A stretch of DNA of 6,162 nucleotides from Marinosulfonomonas sp. (GTDB taxonomy: Bacteria; Pseudomonadota; Alphaproteobacteria; Rhodobacterales; Rhodobacteraceae). The notes beneath the pieces are model-generated. The model was given only the letters and a program-made list of their open reading frames with translations, was not told the DNA's origin and searched no databases. A program made the position numbers and the translations under genes. Below, piece after piece: positions 1 to 6,011 of this stretch; position 1 is the first letter of the stretch; every line of letters begins with the position of its first letter. Location: contig JALSJL010000034.1 of NCBI GenBank assembly GCA_026989405.1, positions 1 through 6,162 on the forward strand. Reading direction: 5' to 3'.

Positions 1-527
1 AGCACCGAACCGAGGAAGGTGTAGAGGAAGAACTTGAAGGCGGCATAGATGCGCTCCTTGCCGCCCCAGATGCCGATGATCAGGAACATCGGGATCAGGC
101 CGGCCTCGAAGAACAGGTAGAACAGCACCAGGTCCAGCGCCATGAACACGCCCAGCATCAGCGTTTCCAGAAGCAGGAAGGCGATCATGTATTCCTTGAC
201 CCGGTGCGTGACATTCCAGCACGCCAGAATGGTGATCGGCATCAGGAAGGTCGTGAGCATCACGAACAGCACCGAAATGCCGTCGACCCCCATCTTGTAT
301 TTCAGCCCGAGGATCCAGTCGCCTTCTTCCACGAACTGAAATCCGGTGTCCGAAGGGTCGAACTGGAACAGCACGAAAAGCGACACAAGGAACGTTGCGG
401 TCGTCGCGATCAGGGCAAGCCATTTGGCGTTTTTCTGGGCCGGCTCATCGTCGCCGCGCAGGAACAACGCAAGGATCGCGGCCGCAACCAGCGGCATGAA
501 GGTGATGATAGACAACAGATTTGCCAT
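1..527 (-). CDS. nuoM: NADH-quinone oxidoreductase subunit M, N-terminal part (cut by window edge)
   Basis: This is the start of NuoM, one of the three antiporter-like proton-pumping subunits in the distal membrane arm of complex I. The ATG at 527 opens a frame with no stop to the window edge, giving 175 complete codons of a protein usually near 500 residues. The protein begins MANLLSIITFMPLVAAAILA, a first membrane helix. A polar loop (about 24-36) and further hydrophobic segments at about 37-54, 84-104 and 114-136 follow. The segment YLFFEAGLIPM carries Glu141, which by eye matches the essential helix-5 glutamate (E144) of E. coli NuoM. The GKERIYAAFKFFLYT stretch after it is also typical of the family. 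The start is fixed by a one-base TGATG overlap with the nuoL stop, which suggests coupled translation. A run of seven G lies just upstream, with an AGG closer to the ATG. The remaining two-thirds, including the later lysine channel residues, lies outside the window. Confidence 0.95.
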   Translation of the reverse strand, partial: MANLLSIITFMPLVAAAILALFLRGDDEPAQKNAKWLALIATTATFLVSLFVLFQFDPSDTGFQFVEEGDWILGLKYKMGVDGISVLFVMLTTFLMPITILACWNVTHRVKEYMIAFLLLETLMLGVFMALDLVLFYLFFEAGLIPMFLIIGIWGGKERIYAAFKFFLYTFLGSV

Positions 528-2650
528 CAGCCTGCCCCCCCGCGAAGAGTGATCCAGGTGATCAGCACGGTTACTCCGATCACCATCGCGAACGCATAGT
601 GAAACAGATAACCCGACTGCAGACGCGCATAGGTCCGGGTCACCATCGGCACCAGCCCCATGGCGATGCCGTTCAGGAAGCCGTCGATCACCTTGCCGTC
701 ACCGTATTTCCACAGGAATTTGCCCAGCCGCAGTGTCGGGCGCACGATAAGCGCGTCATAAATCTCATCAAAATACCATTTGTTCAGCAGGAACAGATAC
801 AGCGGGCGCTGGTTCCGGGCCAGTCTTCCCGGCAGATCCGGCCGGCGGATGTAGAACATGTAGGCCGTGAACAACCCGATCAGCATGGCCACGAAAGGTG
901 ACAGTTTCACCCAGGCCGGCGCTTCATGTGCCCTGGTCAGAACGTCGTTGTCCGGGGCCATGTAGATCGCCCCTTGCGGCGGCATCCCTGCGGCCTTCGA
1001 GGCATCGGCGTGCCCCGTGTCACCACCCTCCGGGGCAACTTCGGTTGATGCGGCTTCGCGCTGTGACTCATCTTCAGCAGTGGCACTTTCGGCCCCGTGT
1101 TCGGCGGCCGACACCTCATGCTCGGGGATGCCGAAGAACGCATTCACCCGGGAGTGTTCGCCAAAGAAGGAACCATACCAGACCATACCCGACAAGACGG
1201 CCCCCAGGGCGAGTGCTCCCAGCGGGATCAACATTGAAGTCGGGCTTTCATGCGCGTTTTCATGGGTGTGCCGGTCGCCACGCGGCTCGCCCCAGAAGGT
1301 CAGGAACATCAGCCGCCAACTGTAGAAGCTCGTGAACAGCGCCGCGATGACCAGCGACCAGAACGCAAAGCCGATACCCGAGGCCCAGGCGCTTTCGATG
1401 ATCGCATCTTTCGACAGGAAACCGGCAAAGCCGATATTGGTCAGCGGAATGCCCACCCCGGTGATCGCCAGCGTGCCGATCAGCATGGCCCAGAATGTCA
1501 GCGGGATCTTGCGGCGCAGACCGCCGTAGTTGCGCATGTCCTGCTCATGGTGCATCGCATGAATGACCGAGCCGGCGCCCAGAAACAGAAGCGCCTTGAA
1601 AAACGCATGTGTCAACAGGTGGAACATCGCCACCGAATAGACGCCCACGCCGGCGGCCACGAACATGTAACCCAATTGCGAGCAGGTCGAATAGGCGATG
1701 ACGCGCTTGATGTCGTTTTGCACAAGCCCCACGGTTGCGGCGAAAAACGCGGTGGCCGCCCCGATATAGACGACGAACAACTTGGCCTCGGGGGCGTATT
1801 CGAACAGCGGCGACATGCGGGAAACCAGGAACACACCGGCGGTAACCATCGTGGCGGCATGGATCAGCGCCGACACCGGGGTCGGGCCTTCCATGGCGTC
1901 CGGCAACCATGTGTGCAGGAACAGTTGCGCCGACTTGCCCATGGCCCCGATAAACAGCAGGAAAGCCAGCAGGTTGGCGGCGTTCCAGTCGCGCCACAGG
2001 AAATGCAGGTTGGTTTCCGCCAGACGGGGAGCGGCTGCGAAGACGTCGTCGAGATGGATGCTGTCCACCATCCAGAACAGCCCGAAGATGCCAAGCGCGA
2101 AGCCGAAGTCCCCTACCCGGTTGACCACGAAGGCCTTGATCGCGGCGGCATTGGCGCTCGGCTTGCGGAAATAGAAGCCGATCAGCAGATACGAGGCGAC
2201 GCCCACGCCTTCCCAACCAAAGAACATCTGCACCAGGTTGTCGGCGGTGACCAGCGTCAGCATGGCGAAGGTAAAAAACGACAGATAGGCGAAAAAACGC
2301 GCCTTGTATCGGTAATCGTCGCCGAAATGGTCGTCATGGGCCATGTAACCGAAGGAATAGAGATGCACGAGGCTGGACACGGTCGTGACCACGATCAGCA
2401 TGATCGAGGTCAGCCGGTCCATGCGGATCGACCAGTCGGTCGCGAGCGTCCCGCTTTCGATCCAGCGCATCACCTGGATGTGCTCGGTCACGGTGGGGTC
2501 AAGGGTCAGAAAGATGATCCAGCTCAGAAGCGCCGACAGGAACAGCAAGCCGGTTGTCAGCCATTGGGCCGCTTCTTCCCCGATGATGCGCCAGCCAAAG
2601 CCTGCGATGACCGCGCCGATCAGGGGGGCAAATATGAGTATTGTTGCCAT
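527..2650 (-). CDS. nuoL: NADH-quinone oxidoreductase subunit L
   Basis: NuoL is the most distal antiporter-like subunit of the complex I membrane arm. It pumps protons and carries the long transverse helix along the arm. The product is 707 residues, against about 613 in E. coli. Visible family marks are FGWEGVGVASYLLIGFY with Glu147, GAMGKSAQLFLHTWLPDAME with Lys239, the HAATMVTAGVFLVSR helix from His264, and GFLSKDAII with Lys414. By eye these match the E. coli channel residues E144, K229, H254 and K399. The C-terminal segment from about residue 616 (LYLFLLNKWYFDEIYDALIV) leads into the lateral helix and final anchor helix. Much of the extra length is a hydrophilic Ala/Glu-rich loop at about 510-575, described separately. 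The ATG has AAGGGG nine bases upstream, inside the last codons of nuoK, and only six bases separate the two genes. The TGA overlaps the nuoM ATG by one base. Confidence 0.97.
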   Translation of the reverse strand: MATILIFAPLIGAVIAGFGWRIIGEEAAQWLTTGLLFLSALLSWIIFLTLDPTVTEHIQVMRWIESGTLATDWSIRMDRLTSIMLIVVTTVSSLVHLYSFGYMAHDDHFGDDYRYKARFFAYLSFFTFAMLTLVTADNLVQMFFGWEGVGVASYLLIGFYFRKPSANAAAIKAFVVNRVGDFGFALGIFGLFWMVDSIHLDDVFAAAPRLAETNLHFLWRDWNAANLLAFLLFIGAMGKSAQLFLHTWLPDAMEGPTPVSALIHAATMVTAGVFLVSRMSPLFEYAPEAKLFVVYIGAATAFFAATVGLVQNDIKRVIAYSTCSQLGYMFVAAGVGVYSVAMFHLLTHAFFKALLFLGAGSVIHAMHHEQDMRNYGGLRRKIPLTFWAMLIGTLAITGVGIPLTNIGFAGFLSKDAIIESAWASGIGFAFWSLVIAALFTSFYSWRLMFLTFWGEPRGDRHTHENAHESPTSMLIPLGALALGAVLSGMVWYGSFFGEHSRVNAFFGIPEHEVSAAEHGAESATAEDESQREAASTEVAPEGGDTGHADASKAAGMPPQGAIYMAPDNDVLTRAHEAPAWVKLSPFVAMLIGLFTAYMFYIRRPDLPGRLARNQRPLYLFLLNKWYFDEIYDALIVRPTLRLGKFLWKYGDGKVIDGFLNGIAMGLVPMVTRTYARLQSGYLFHYAFAMVIGVTVLITWITLRGGAG
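986..1123 (-). other. Hydrophilic acidic loop insertion in NuoL (residues about 510-555)
   Basis: Within nuoL, residues 510-555 form a polar, Ala/Glu-rich stretch between two hydrophobic helices (about 473-496 and 583-600). It has 12 Asp/Glu against two Lys/Arg, three His and no hydrophobic run, so it is likely an exposed, flexible loop. E. coli NuoL is roughly 95 residues shorter overall, and part of that difference falls here. Related Rhodobacterales NuoL proteins also tend to have a variable polar loop near this point (from memory, not checked). The reading frame stays open with normal codon use, so this is not a frameshift artefact. Its role is unknown. Confidence 0.7.
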
Positions 2651-2656
2651 GGATCG

Positions 2657-2962
2657 TTACCCCTTCATGACGTTGACATCTTCGACATCAATGGTGCCAC
2701 GGTTGCGGAAGAAGCTGACAAGAATGGCAAGCCCGATGGCGGCTTCGGCGGCGGCAACCGTCAGGATGAACATGGTGAAAACCTGCCCGACAAGATCACC
2801 AAGATAGGATGAAAAGGCGATCAGGTTGATGTTGACGGCCAGCAGCATCAGCTCGATCGACATCAGGATGATGATCACGTTCTTCCGGTTCAGGAACAAA
2901 CCGAAGATGCCGATGACAAACAGCCCGGCAGCCAGCGTGAGATAATGTTCAAGTCCGATCAT
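2657..2962 (-). CDS. nuoK: NADH-quinone oxidoreductase subunit K
   Basis: NuoK is the small three-helix membrane subunit (mitochondrial ND4L homologue) that passes protons between the quinone-proximal subunits and the antiporter-like ones. The product is 101 residues, the usual family length. Three hydrophobic segments lie at about 8-24, 29-50 and 58-84. Glu37 (in ILMSIELML) and Glu73 (in VAAAEAAIGLAIL) match the two conserved buried channel glutamates, E36 and E72 in E. coli. The C-terminus RGTIDVEDVNVMKG is typical of alphaproteobacterial NuoK. I chose the ATG at 2962 because it gives MIGLEHYLTL, the usual start. An in-frame ATG at 2974 would add four residues (MGQN). Neither start has a strong ribosome site: GGGG lies before the first and GGAA before the second. 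The gene follows the only real gap in the cluster, and its stop lies six bases before nuoL. Confidence 0.96.
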   Translation of the reverse strand: MIGLEHYLTLAAGLFVIGIFGLFLNRKNVIIILMSIELMLLAVNINLIAFSSYLGDLVGQVFTMFILTVAAAEAAIGLAILVSFFRNRGTIDVEDVNVMKG

Positions 2963-3037
2963 GTTCTGCCCCATCGTCTTTTCCGGCTCCGGAATCCTGC
3001 AGGGATCCTGACCCGATCGTTTTGCAAAAAATCGGCC
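2963..3037. other. nuoJ-nuoK intergenic spacer with imperfect palindromes
   Basis: This 75-bp gap is the only non-coding stretch of any size in the window; all other gene junctions are 0-14 bases or overlaps. It contains two short inverted repeats: CGAT-cg-TTTTGCAAAA-a-ATCG at 3014-3034, whose 10-bp core is a perfect palindrome, and GGAATCCTGCAGGGATCC at 2991-3008, centred on CCTGCAGG. The sequence GGRATCCTG also occurs twice in direct orientation (2991-2999 and 3002-3010), 11 bases apart. No -35/-10 pair, FNR box or terminator with a T-run after a GC stem could be recognised in the direction of transcription. The spacer may simply be divergent filler carrying the nuoK ribosome site. Confidence 0.6.
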
Positions 3038-3652
3038 TCACAGCCCCTGCCCCGGTTTCACGTCCTTCAGTTCCAGCGCCTTGGCCGGGTCGCGGTGCAT
3101 CTGCGCAATCACATTTTGCCGTTTGATGTTCGGCCGGTGCCGCAGCGTCAGCACGATGGCCCCGATCATGGCCACCAGCAGGATCAGCCCGGCCAGTTGA
3201 AACAGCAGGATATAGTCGTCATATATCAGCCGCCCCAGAGCGGCCGTATTGTGAACCTGCCCGGGGTCGGGTGCGACGGCGGCGCGCAAGCCCAGGGCCT
3301 GGTCCGAGAACTGCCAGGTGCCCACGGCCATGGCGAGCTGCATCAGCAAGATCACCCCGATCAACAGGCCGATCGGCATGTATTTCACCATTTCGCCCTT
3401 GAGTTCGGCAAAGTCCACATCGAGCATCATCACCACGAACAGGAACAGAACCGCCACCGCGCCGACATAGACAATGATCAGCAGCATGGCCACGAATTCG
3501 GCCCCCAAAAGCACGAACAGCCCGGCCGACGAAAGGAACGCCATGATGAGCCAGAGCACTGAGTGAACCGGGTTTTTTGAAACAACGGTCATCAGGCCGC
3601 CGGTCAGAACCGAGACGGCAAAGACGTAAAATGCGAAATCGGCAACGCTCAT
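3038..3652 (-). CDS. nuoJ: NADH-quinone oxidoreductase subunit J
   Basis: NuoJ (ND6 homologue) is a five-helix membrane subunit of complex I next to NuoK, H and A. Its third helix changes shape during turnover and links quinone reduction to proton movement. The 204-residue product has hydrophobic segments at about 7-24, 30-49, 53-76, 92-111 and 147-170. The signature IIVYVGAVAVLFLFVVMMLD at 59-78 is the conserved third helix. The second helix is preceded by the typical KNPVHSVLWL. A polar, basic C-terminal tail follows the last helix. The ATG overlaps the stop of the upstream CMD-fold gene by four bases (ATGA). A strong AAGGAGG sits seven bases before the start, inside that gene's last codons, so both coupling and its own ribosome site are available. 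The gene is followed by the 75-bp spacer before nuoK. Confidence 0.96.
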   Translation of the reverse strand: MSVADFAFYVFAVSVLTGGLMTVVSKNPVHSVLWLIMAFLSSAGLFVLLGAEFVAMLLIIVYVGAVAVLFLFVVMMLDVDFAELKGEMVKYMPIGLLIGVILLMQLAMAVGTWQFSDQALGLRAAVAPDPGQVHNTAALGRLIYDDYILLFQLAGLILLVAMIGAIVLTLRHRPNIKRQNVIAQMHRDPAKALELKDVKPGQGL

Positions 3653-4062
3653 TCGCCCCCCTCCTTCCGGTCACGCGCGGCAAAGACCTCGCGGGCGAAT
3701 TCCAACGCCCGCGTCATGGCCGGCAGCCCGCCCAGCACCGACATTTGCGTGATGACTTCGGCGATTTCCTTTTCCGTGGCCCCGGCTTCCAGCGCATGAG
3801 CCACGGTTGATTTGAACATCGCATCCACGGGCGCCCCCTGAACCGTCATGCCGGCCAGCATCGCCAGCAGTCGGGTCCTGGCATCCAGCCCACCCTTGTT
3901 CACAGCGTCGCCCCAGAACATGTCCATCATTTCCCTGGGCATGGTCGGCATCATGTTGGCAAACCCCTGCGCCTGGAACTTTTCCATTTCGGGATTGAGG
4001 GCACGAACCATGGCCTGGCCCTGCTCCATCATCTGTTCGAAAAGTTTGGCAAAGTCGCTCAT
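3649..4062 (-). CDS. Carboxymuconolactone decarboxylase/AhpD-fold protein within the nuo operon, function unknown
   Basis: The 137-residue product resembles the all-helical CMD/AhpD fold. Residues 58-127 show the family pattern: GLDARTRLLAMLAGMTVQGAP, then ALEAGATEKEIAEVITQMSVLGGLPAM, then a closing helix. Family members include 4-carboxymuconolactone decarboxylase and the alkylhydroperoxidase AhpD. The protein has no cysteine, so the CxxC of AhpD-type enzymes is absent. By eye, the CxxC-xxx-His positions are Val79, Met82 and Thr86; a histidine (His89) sits three residues later. The N-terminal 50 residues are unusually rich in methionine (11 of the 16 Met in the protein). There is no signal peptide or membrane helix, so it should be cytoplasmic. 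Its ATG overlaps the nuoI stop and its stop overlaps the nuoJ ATG, four bases each. It has no clear ribosome site of its own and probably depends on coupling to nuoI. Fold assignment is fairly sure; a role in complex I assembly or stability is inference from position. Confidence 0.85.
   Translation of the reverse strand: MSDFAKLFEQMMEQGQAMVRALNPEMEKFQAQGFANMMPTMPREMMDMFWGDAVNKGGLDARTRLLAMLAGMTVQGAPVDAMFKSTVAHALEAGATEKEIAEVITQMSVLGGLPAMTRALEFAREVFAARDRKEGGE
3660..3666 (-). promoter_or_regulatory. Strong ribosome binding site of nuoJ
   Basis: AAGGAGG lies seven bases before the nuoJ ATG and is the best Shine-Dalgarno match in the window. It is embedded in the last codons of the upstream CMD-fold gene (encoding Lys-Glu-Gly-Gly), so that gene's C-terminus is partly shaped by the signal for nuoJ. 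Confidence 0.8.
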
Positions 4063-4550
4063 CGGTAGGGTGCATCCAGTTCCAGGTTCCGGGCAATCTC
4101 GGCTTCCCACATTTCGCCGTTTTCCAGCAGTTTTTCCTTGTCGTAGAACAATTCTTCGCGGGTTTCGGTGGCGAACTCGAAATTCGGCCCCTCGACGATG
4201 GCATCCACCGGGCAGGCTTCCTGGCAGAAACCGCAGTAGATGCACTTGGTCATGTCGATGTCATAGCGCGTGGTGCGGCGGCTGCCGTCTTCGCGCGGCT
4301 CGGCGTCGATGGTGATGGCCTGGGCCGGGCAGATCGCCTCGCACAGCTTGCAGGCGATGCAGCGCTCCTCGCCGTTGGGATAACGCCTCAGCGCGTGCTC
4401 GCCGCGAAAGCGCGGGCTGAGCGGGCCTTTTTCATGCGGGTAGTTCAGCGTTGCCTTGGGGGCAAAGAAATACCGCAGCCCCAGCTTGAAGCCGATCAGG
4501 AAATCCCACAGGATGAAATACTTGGCCGAGCGTGCGTAGTCGAATGCCAT
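4059..4550 (-). CDS. nuoI: NADH-quinone oxidoreductase subunit I (two [4Fe-4S] ferredoxin-type)
   Basis: NuoI (TYKY homologue) is a peripheral-arm subunit of complex I that carries clusters N6a and N6b and passes electrons towards NuoB and the quinone. The 163-residue product has two ferredoxin motifs: CIACKLCEAICP with Cys64, 67, 70 and 74, and CIYCGFCQEACP with Cys103, 106, 109 and 113. The N-terminal segment (about 1-30) is the amphipathic anchor that lies on the membrane arm, and the NYPHEKGPLSPRFRGEHALR block is the usual family signature. The C-terminus ends ARNLELDAPYR as in alphaproteobacteria. I chose the ATG at 4550 because it gives the family length and has GGGAGG eight bases upstream, inside the tail of nuoH. 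A longer in-frame start at 4601 would lie within nuoH and adds non-conserved residues. The gene begins four bases after nuoH and its TGA overlaps the start of the CMD-fold gene. Confidence 0.97.
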   Translation of the reverse strand: MAFDYARSAKYFILWDFLIGFKLGLRYFFAPKATLNYPHEKGPLSPRFRGEHALRRYPNGEERCIACKLCEAICPAQAITIDAEPREDGSRRTTRYDIDMTKCIYCGFCQEACPVDAIVEGPNFEFATETREELFYDKEKLLENGEMWEAEIARNLELDAPYR

Positions 4551-4554
4551 CTTG

Positions 4555-5592
4555 TCAGCCTCCCACGACCCAGCGAACATATGCGCCGCCGAACCATTCA
4601 AATTGTGCCGCGAAGGCCACGAAAACCACCCAGGCCAGCGACAGCGGCAGGAAGACCTTCCAGCCGATGCGCATGAGCTGGTCGTAGCGGTAGCGCGGCG
4701 TGATTGCCTTGACCATCGCGAAGATGAAGAAGAAGAACGCCATCTTGGCGATCATCCACAGCACCCCGTCGGGCAGCCCCGGGATCGGCGACAGCCAGCC
4801 GCCGAAGAAAAGCAGCGATGTCAGGGCACACATCAGGAAAATTGCGATGTACTCGCCGGCCATGAACAGCAGGAACGGCGTCGCCGAGTATTCCACCTGG
4901 TAGCCGGCAACCAGTTCCGACTCGGCCTCGGGCAGATCAAAGGGCGGGCGATTGGTTTCGGCCAGCGCCGAGATGAAGAACAGGAAGACCATCGGGAAAT
5001 GCGGCAGCCAGTACCAGCTGAACAGCCCGTAGTCGCCATCCTGCGCGCGCACGATGTCACCGAAGTTCATCGAGCCTGTCGACAGGATCACCCCGATGAT
5101 GATCAGCCCGATCGACACCTCGTAAGACACCATCTGCGCCGCCGAGCGCAGCGCGCCGAGGAACGGGTATTTCGAGTTCGAGGCCCAGCCGCCCATGATC
5201 ACCCCGTAAACCTCGAGGCTGGACATGGCGAAGACATAGAGAATGGCCACGTTGATGTTGGACAGAACCCAGCCGTCGTTGAACGGGATCACCGCCCAGG
5301 CAAGAATGGACAGGACGAATGATATCAGTGGCGCCAGCATGAAGACGGCCTTGTCGGCGCCGGCCGGGATCACGACTTCTTTCACGACATATTTGAGAGC
5401 ATCGGCCACCGACTGCAGGATGCCGTAGACCCCGACCACATTGGGGCCGCGCCGCATCTGGACCGCGGCCCAAATCTTTCGGTCGCCGTAGACAAGAAAC
5501 AAGAGCGAGATCATGACAAACGCCACCACGAGCAGGCTTTGCGCCAGGATCAGGACGAATGTGCCAAAAGGTGTCGTCAGAAACTCAGCCAT
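4555..5592 (-). CDS. nuoH: NADH-quinone oxidoreductase subunit H
   Basis: NuoH (ND1 homologue) is the membrane subunit at the base of the peripheral arm. With NuoB and NuoD it forms the quinone-binding chamber and the start of the proton path. The 345-residue product is a normal length and has about eight hydrophobic helices. Conserved blocks seen are GDRKIWAAVQMRRGPNVVG at 36-54, the SLEVYGVIMGGWASNSKYPF segment with LGALRSAAQMVSYEVS at 125-160, and ETNRPPFDLPEAESELVAGY at 212-231, the acidic quinone-site loop. The segment ending LFFGGWLSPIPG at about 261-272 is also typical. The ATG follows the lipoprotein gene by 14 bases, with a weak GGGA just before it and AAGG further up. The stop is four bases before nuoI, and the last codons hold the nuoI ribosome site. 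Confidence 0.97.
   Translation of the reverse strand: MAEFLTTPFGTFVLILAQSLLVVAFVMISLLFLVYGDRKIWAAVQMRRGPNVVGVYGILQSVADALKYVVKEVVIPAGADKAVFMLAPLISFVLSILAWAVIPFNDGWVLSNINVAILYVFAMSSLEVYGVIMGGWASNSKYPFLGALRSAAQMVSYEVSIGLIIIGVILSTGSMNFGDIVRAQDGDYGLFSWYWLPHFPMVFLFFISALAETNRPPFDLPEAESELVAGYQVEYSATPFLLFMAGEYIAIFLMCALTSLLFFGGWLSPIPGLPDGVLWMIAKMAFFFFIFAMVKAITPRYRYDQLMRIGWKVFLPLSLAWVVFVAFAAQFEWFGGAYVRWVVGG
4559..4564 (-). promoter_or_regulatory. Ribosome binding site that fixes the nuoI start
   Basis: GGGAGG ends eight bases before the ATG at 4550, within the last two glycine codons of nuoH. It supports the 163-residue form of NuoI over the longer frame that opens inside nuoH. Confidence 0.8.
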
Positions 5593-5606
5593 GTTGTCCC
5601 ATGCCT

Positions 5607-6011
5607 TCAGACCGTAGGTATGCCTTGTGCCGCGCAGTCTCGCACCGTGACTTCTGCGTCAATCGTGCGCAAACCGGCAGGCAGTGTTGACGAAATCGTG
5701 TAAACCGCATCTGCGCGCCAAATGCCACCCTGAAATGCGACATTTGTCCGCACATGTCGCGCAAATCCATAGCCCCGGATCAGCGCGTATTGCGCGGCGG
5801 CGCATCTGGCATAATCCGCAACGTCCTTTTCGCTGCGCGCGCCGGCCATGACCGCCCTGATGTTGACCAGGTCATCGTCCAGAAGAGATGTCTCTATCCC
5901 CTTGTAATCAAGGGGTAATTCCAGATCTGGCCCACGCTCCTGTTCGCTGCACGCCAAAAGAACGACGCACAGCGCGACCCAGGGAGCCATGTTCCGCAAA
6001 CGACGTGCCAC
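5607..6011 (-). CDS. Predicted lipoprotein of unknown function between nuoG and nuoH
   Basis: This 134-residue protein does not match a family I can name. Residues 1-21 read as a lipoprotein signal peptide: a basic start with three Arg (residues 3, 4, 6), a hydrophobic core WVALCVVLLAC, and a lipobox LLAC with the lipidated Cys at 21. Ser22 follows, so the usual +2 rule gives no inner-membrane retention signal. After an acidic linker, the mature part has two cysteines (Cys70 and Cys126) that could form a disulfide outside the cytoplasm. It also has a block around ALIRGYGFARHVRTN and IWRADAVYTIS, and ends RDCAAQGIPTV. The start is a GTG directly abutting the nuoG stop. An in-frame ATG at 5990 exists, but it would lose all the basic residues of the signal peptide. 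Neither start has a strong ribosome site, so reinitiation after nuoG is likely. From position it may serve complex I or its biogenesis; this is inference. Confidence 0.8.
   Translation of the reverse strand: MARRLRNMAPWVALCVVLLACSEQERGPDLELPLDYKGIETSLLDDDLVNIRAVMAGARSEKDVADYARCAAAQYALIRGYGFARHVRTNVAFQGGIWRADAVYTISSTLPAGLRTIDAEVTVRDCAAQGIPTV

Noticed and set aside
1250..2812. Plus-strand open frame of 520 codons lying opposite nuoL and nuoK
   Set aside because: Its product is a His/Gln/Arg/Asp-rich string with no domain or membrane pattern. It lies antisense to strongly conserved nuoL and nuoK. Long antisense frames are expected opposite GC-rich genes with biased third codon positions.
2991..3034. 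Rho-independent terminator between nuoJ and nuoK
   Set aside because: The stems are short and imperfect. The T-run (minus strand) comes before the palindrome loop rather than after a GC-rich stem, and the operon clearly continues into nuoK-L-M.
2945..3562. Plus-strand open frame of 205 codons opposite nuoJ
   Set aside because: The protein is Gln/His-rich without recognisable motifs and mirrors the membrane helices of NuoJ on the other strand.
3649..4062. Calling the CMD-fold gene ahpD or pcaC
   Set aside because: The AhpD CxxC and His are absent, and nothing in the neighbourhood relates to protocatechuate breakdown, so a specific enzyme name would be unsupported.
3649..4245. Longer form of the CMD-fold protein starting at 4245
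   Set aside because: The added 61 residues are an out-of-frame reading of nuoI. The ATG at 4062 gives a sensible N-terminus and a four-base overlap with the nuoI stop.
4059..4601. Longer NuoI form starting at 4601
   Set aside because: The extra 17 residues overlap nuoH, are not part of the family, and the ATG at 4550 has a good ribosome site and gives the normal length.
4552..5322. Plus-strand open frame of 256 codons opposite nuoH
   Set aside because: Same shadow pattern: polar, low-information protein fully antisense to the conserved nuoH gene, with no own ribosome site or family match.
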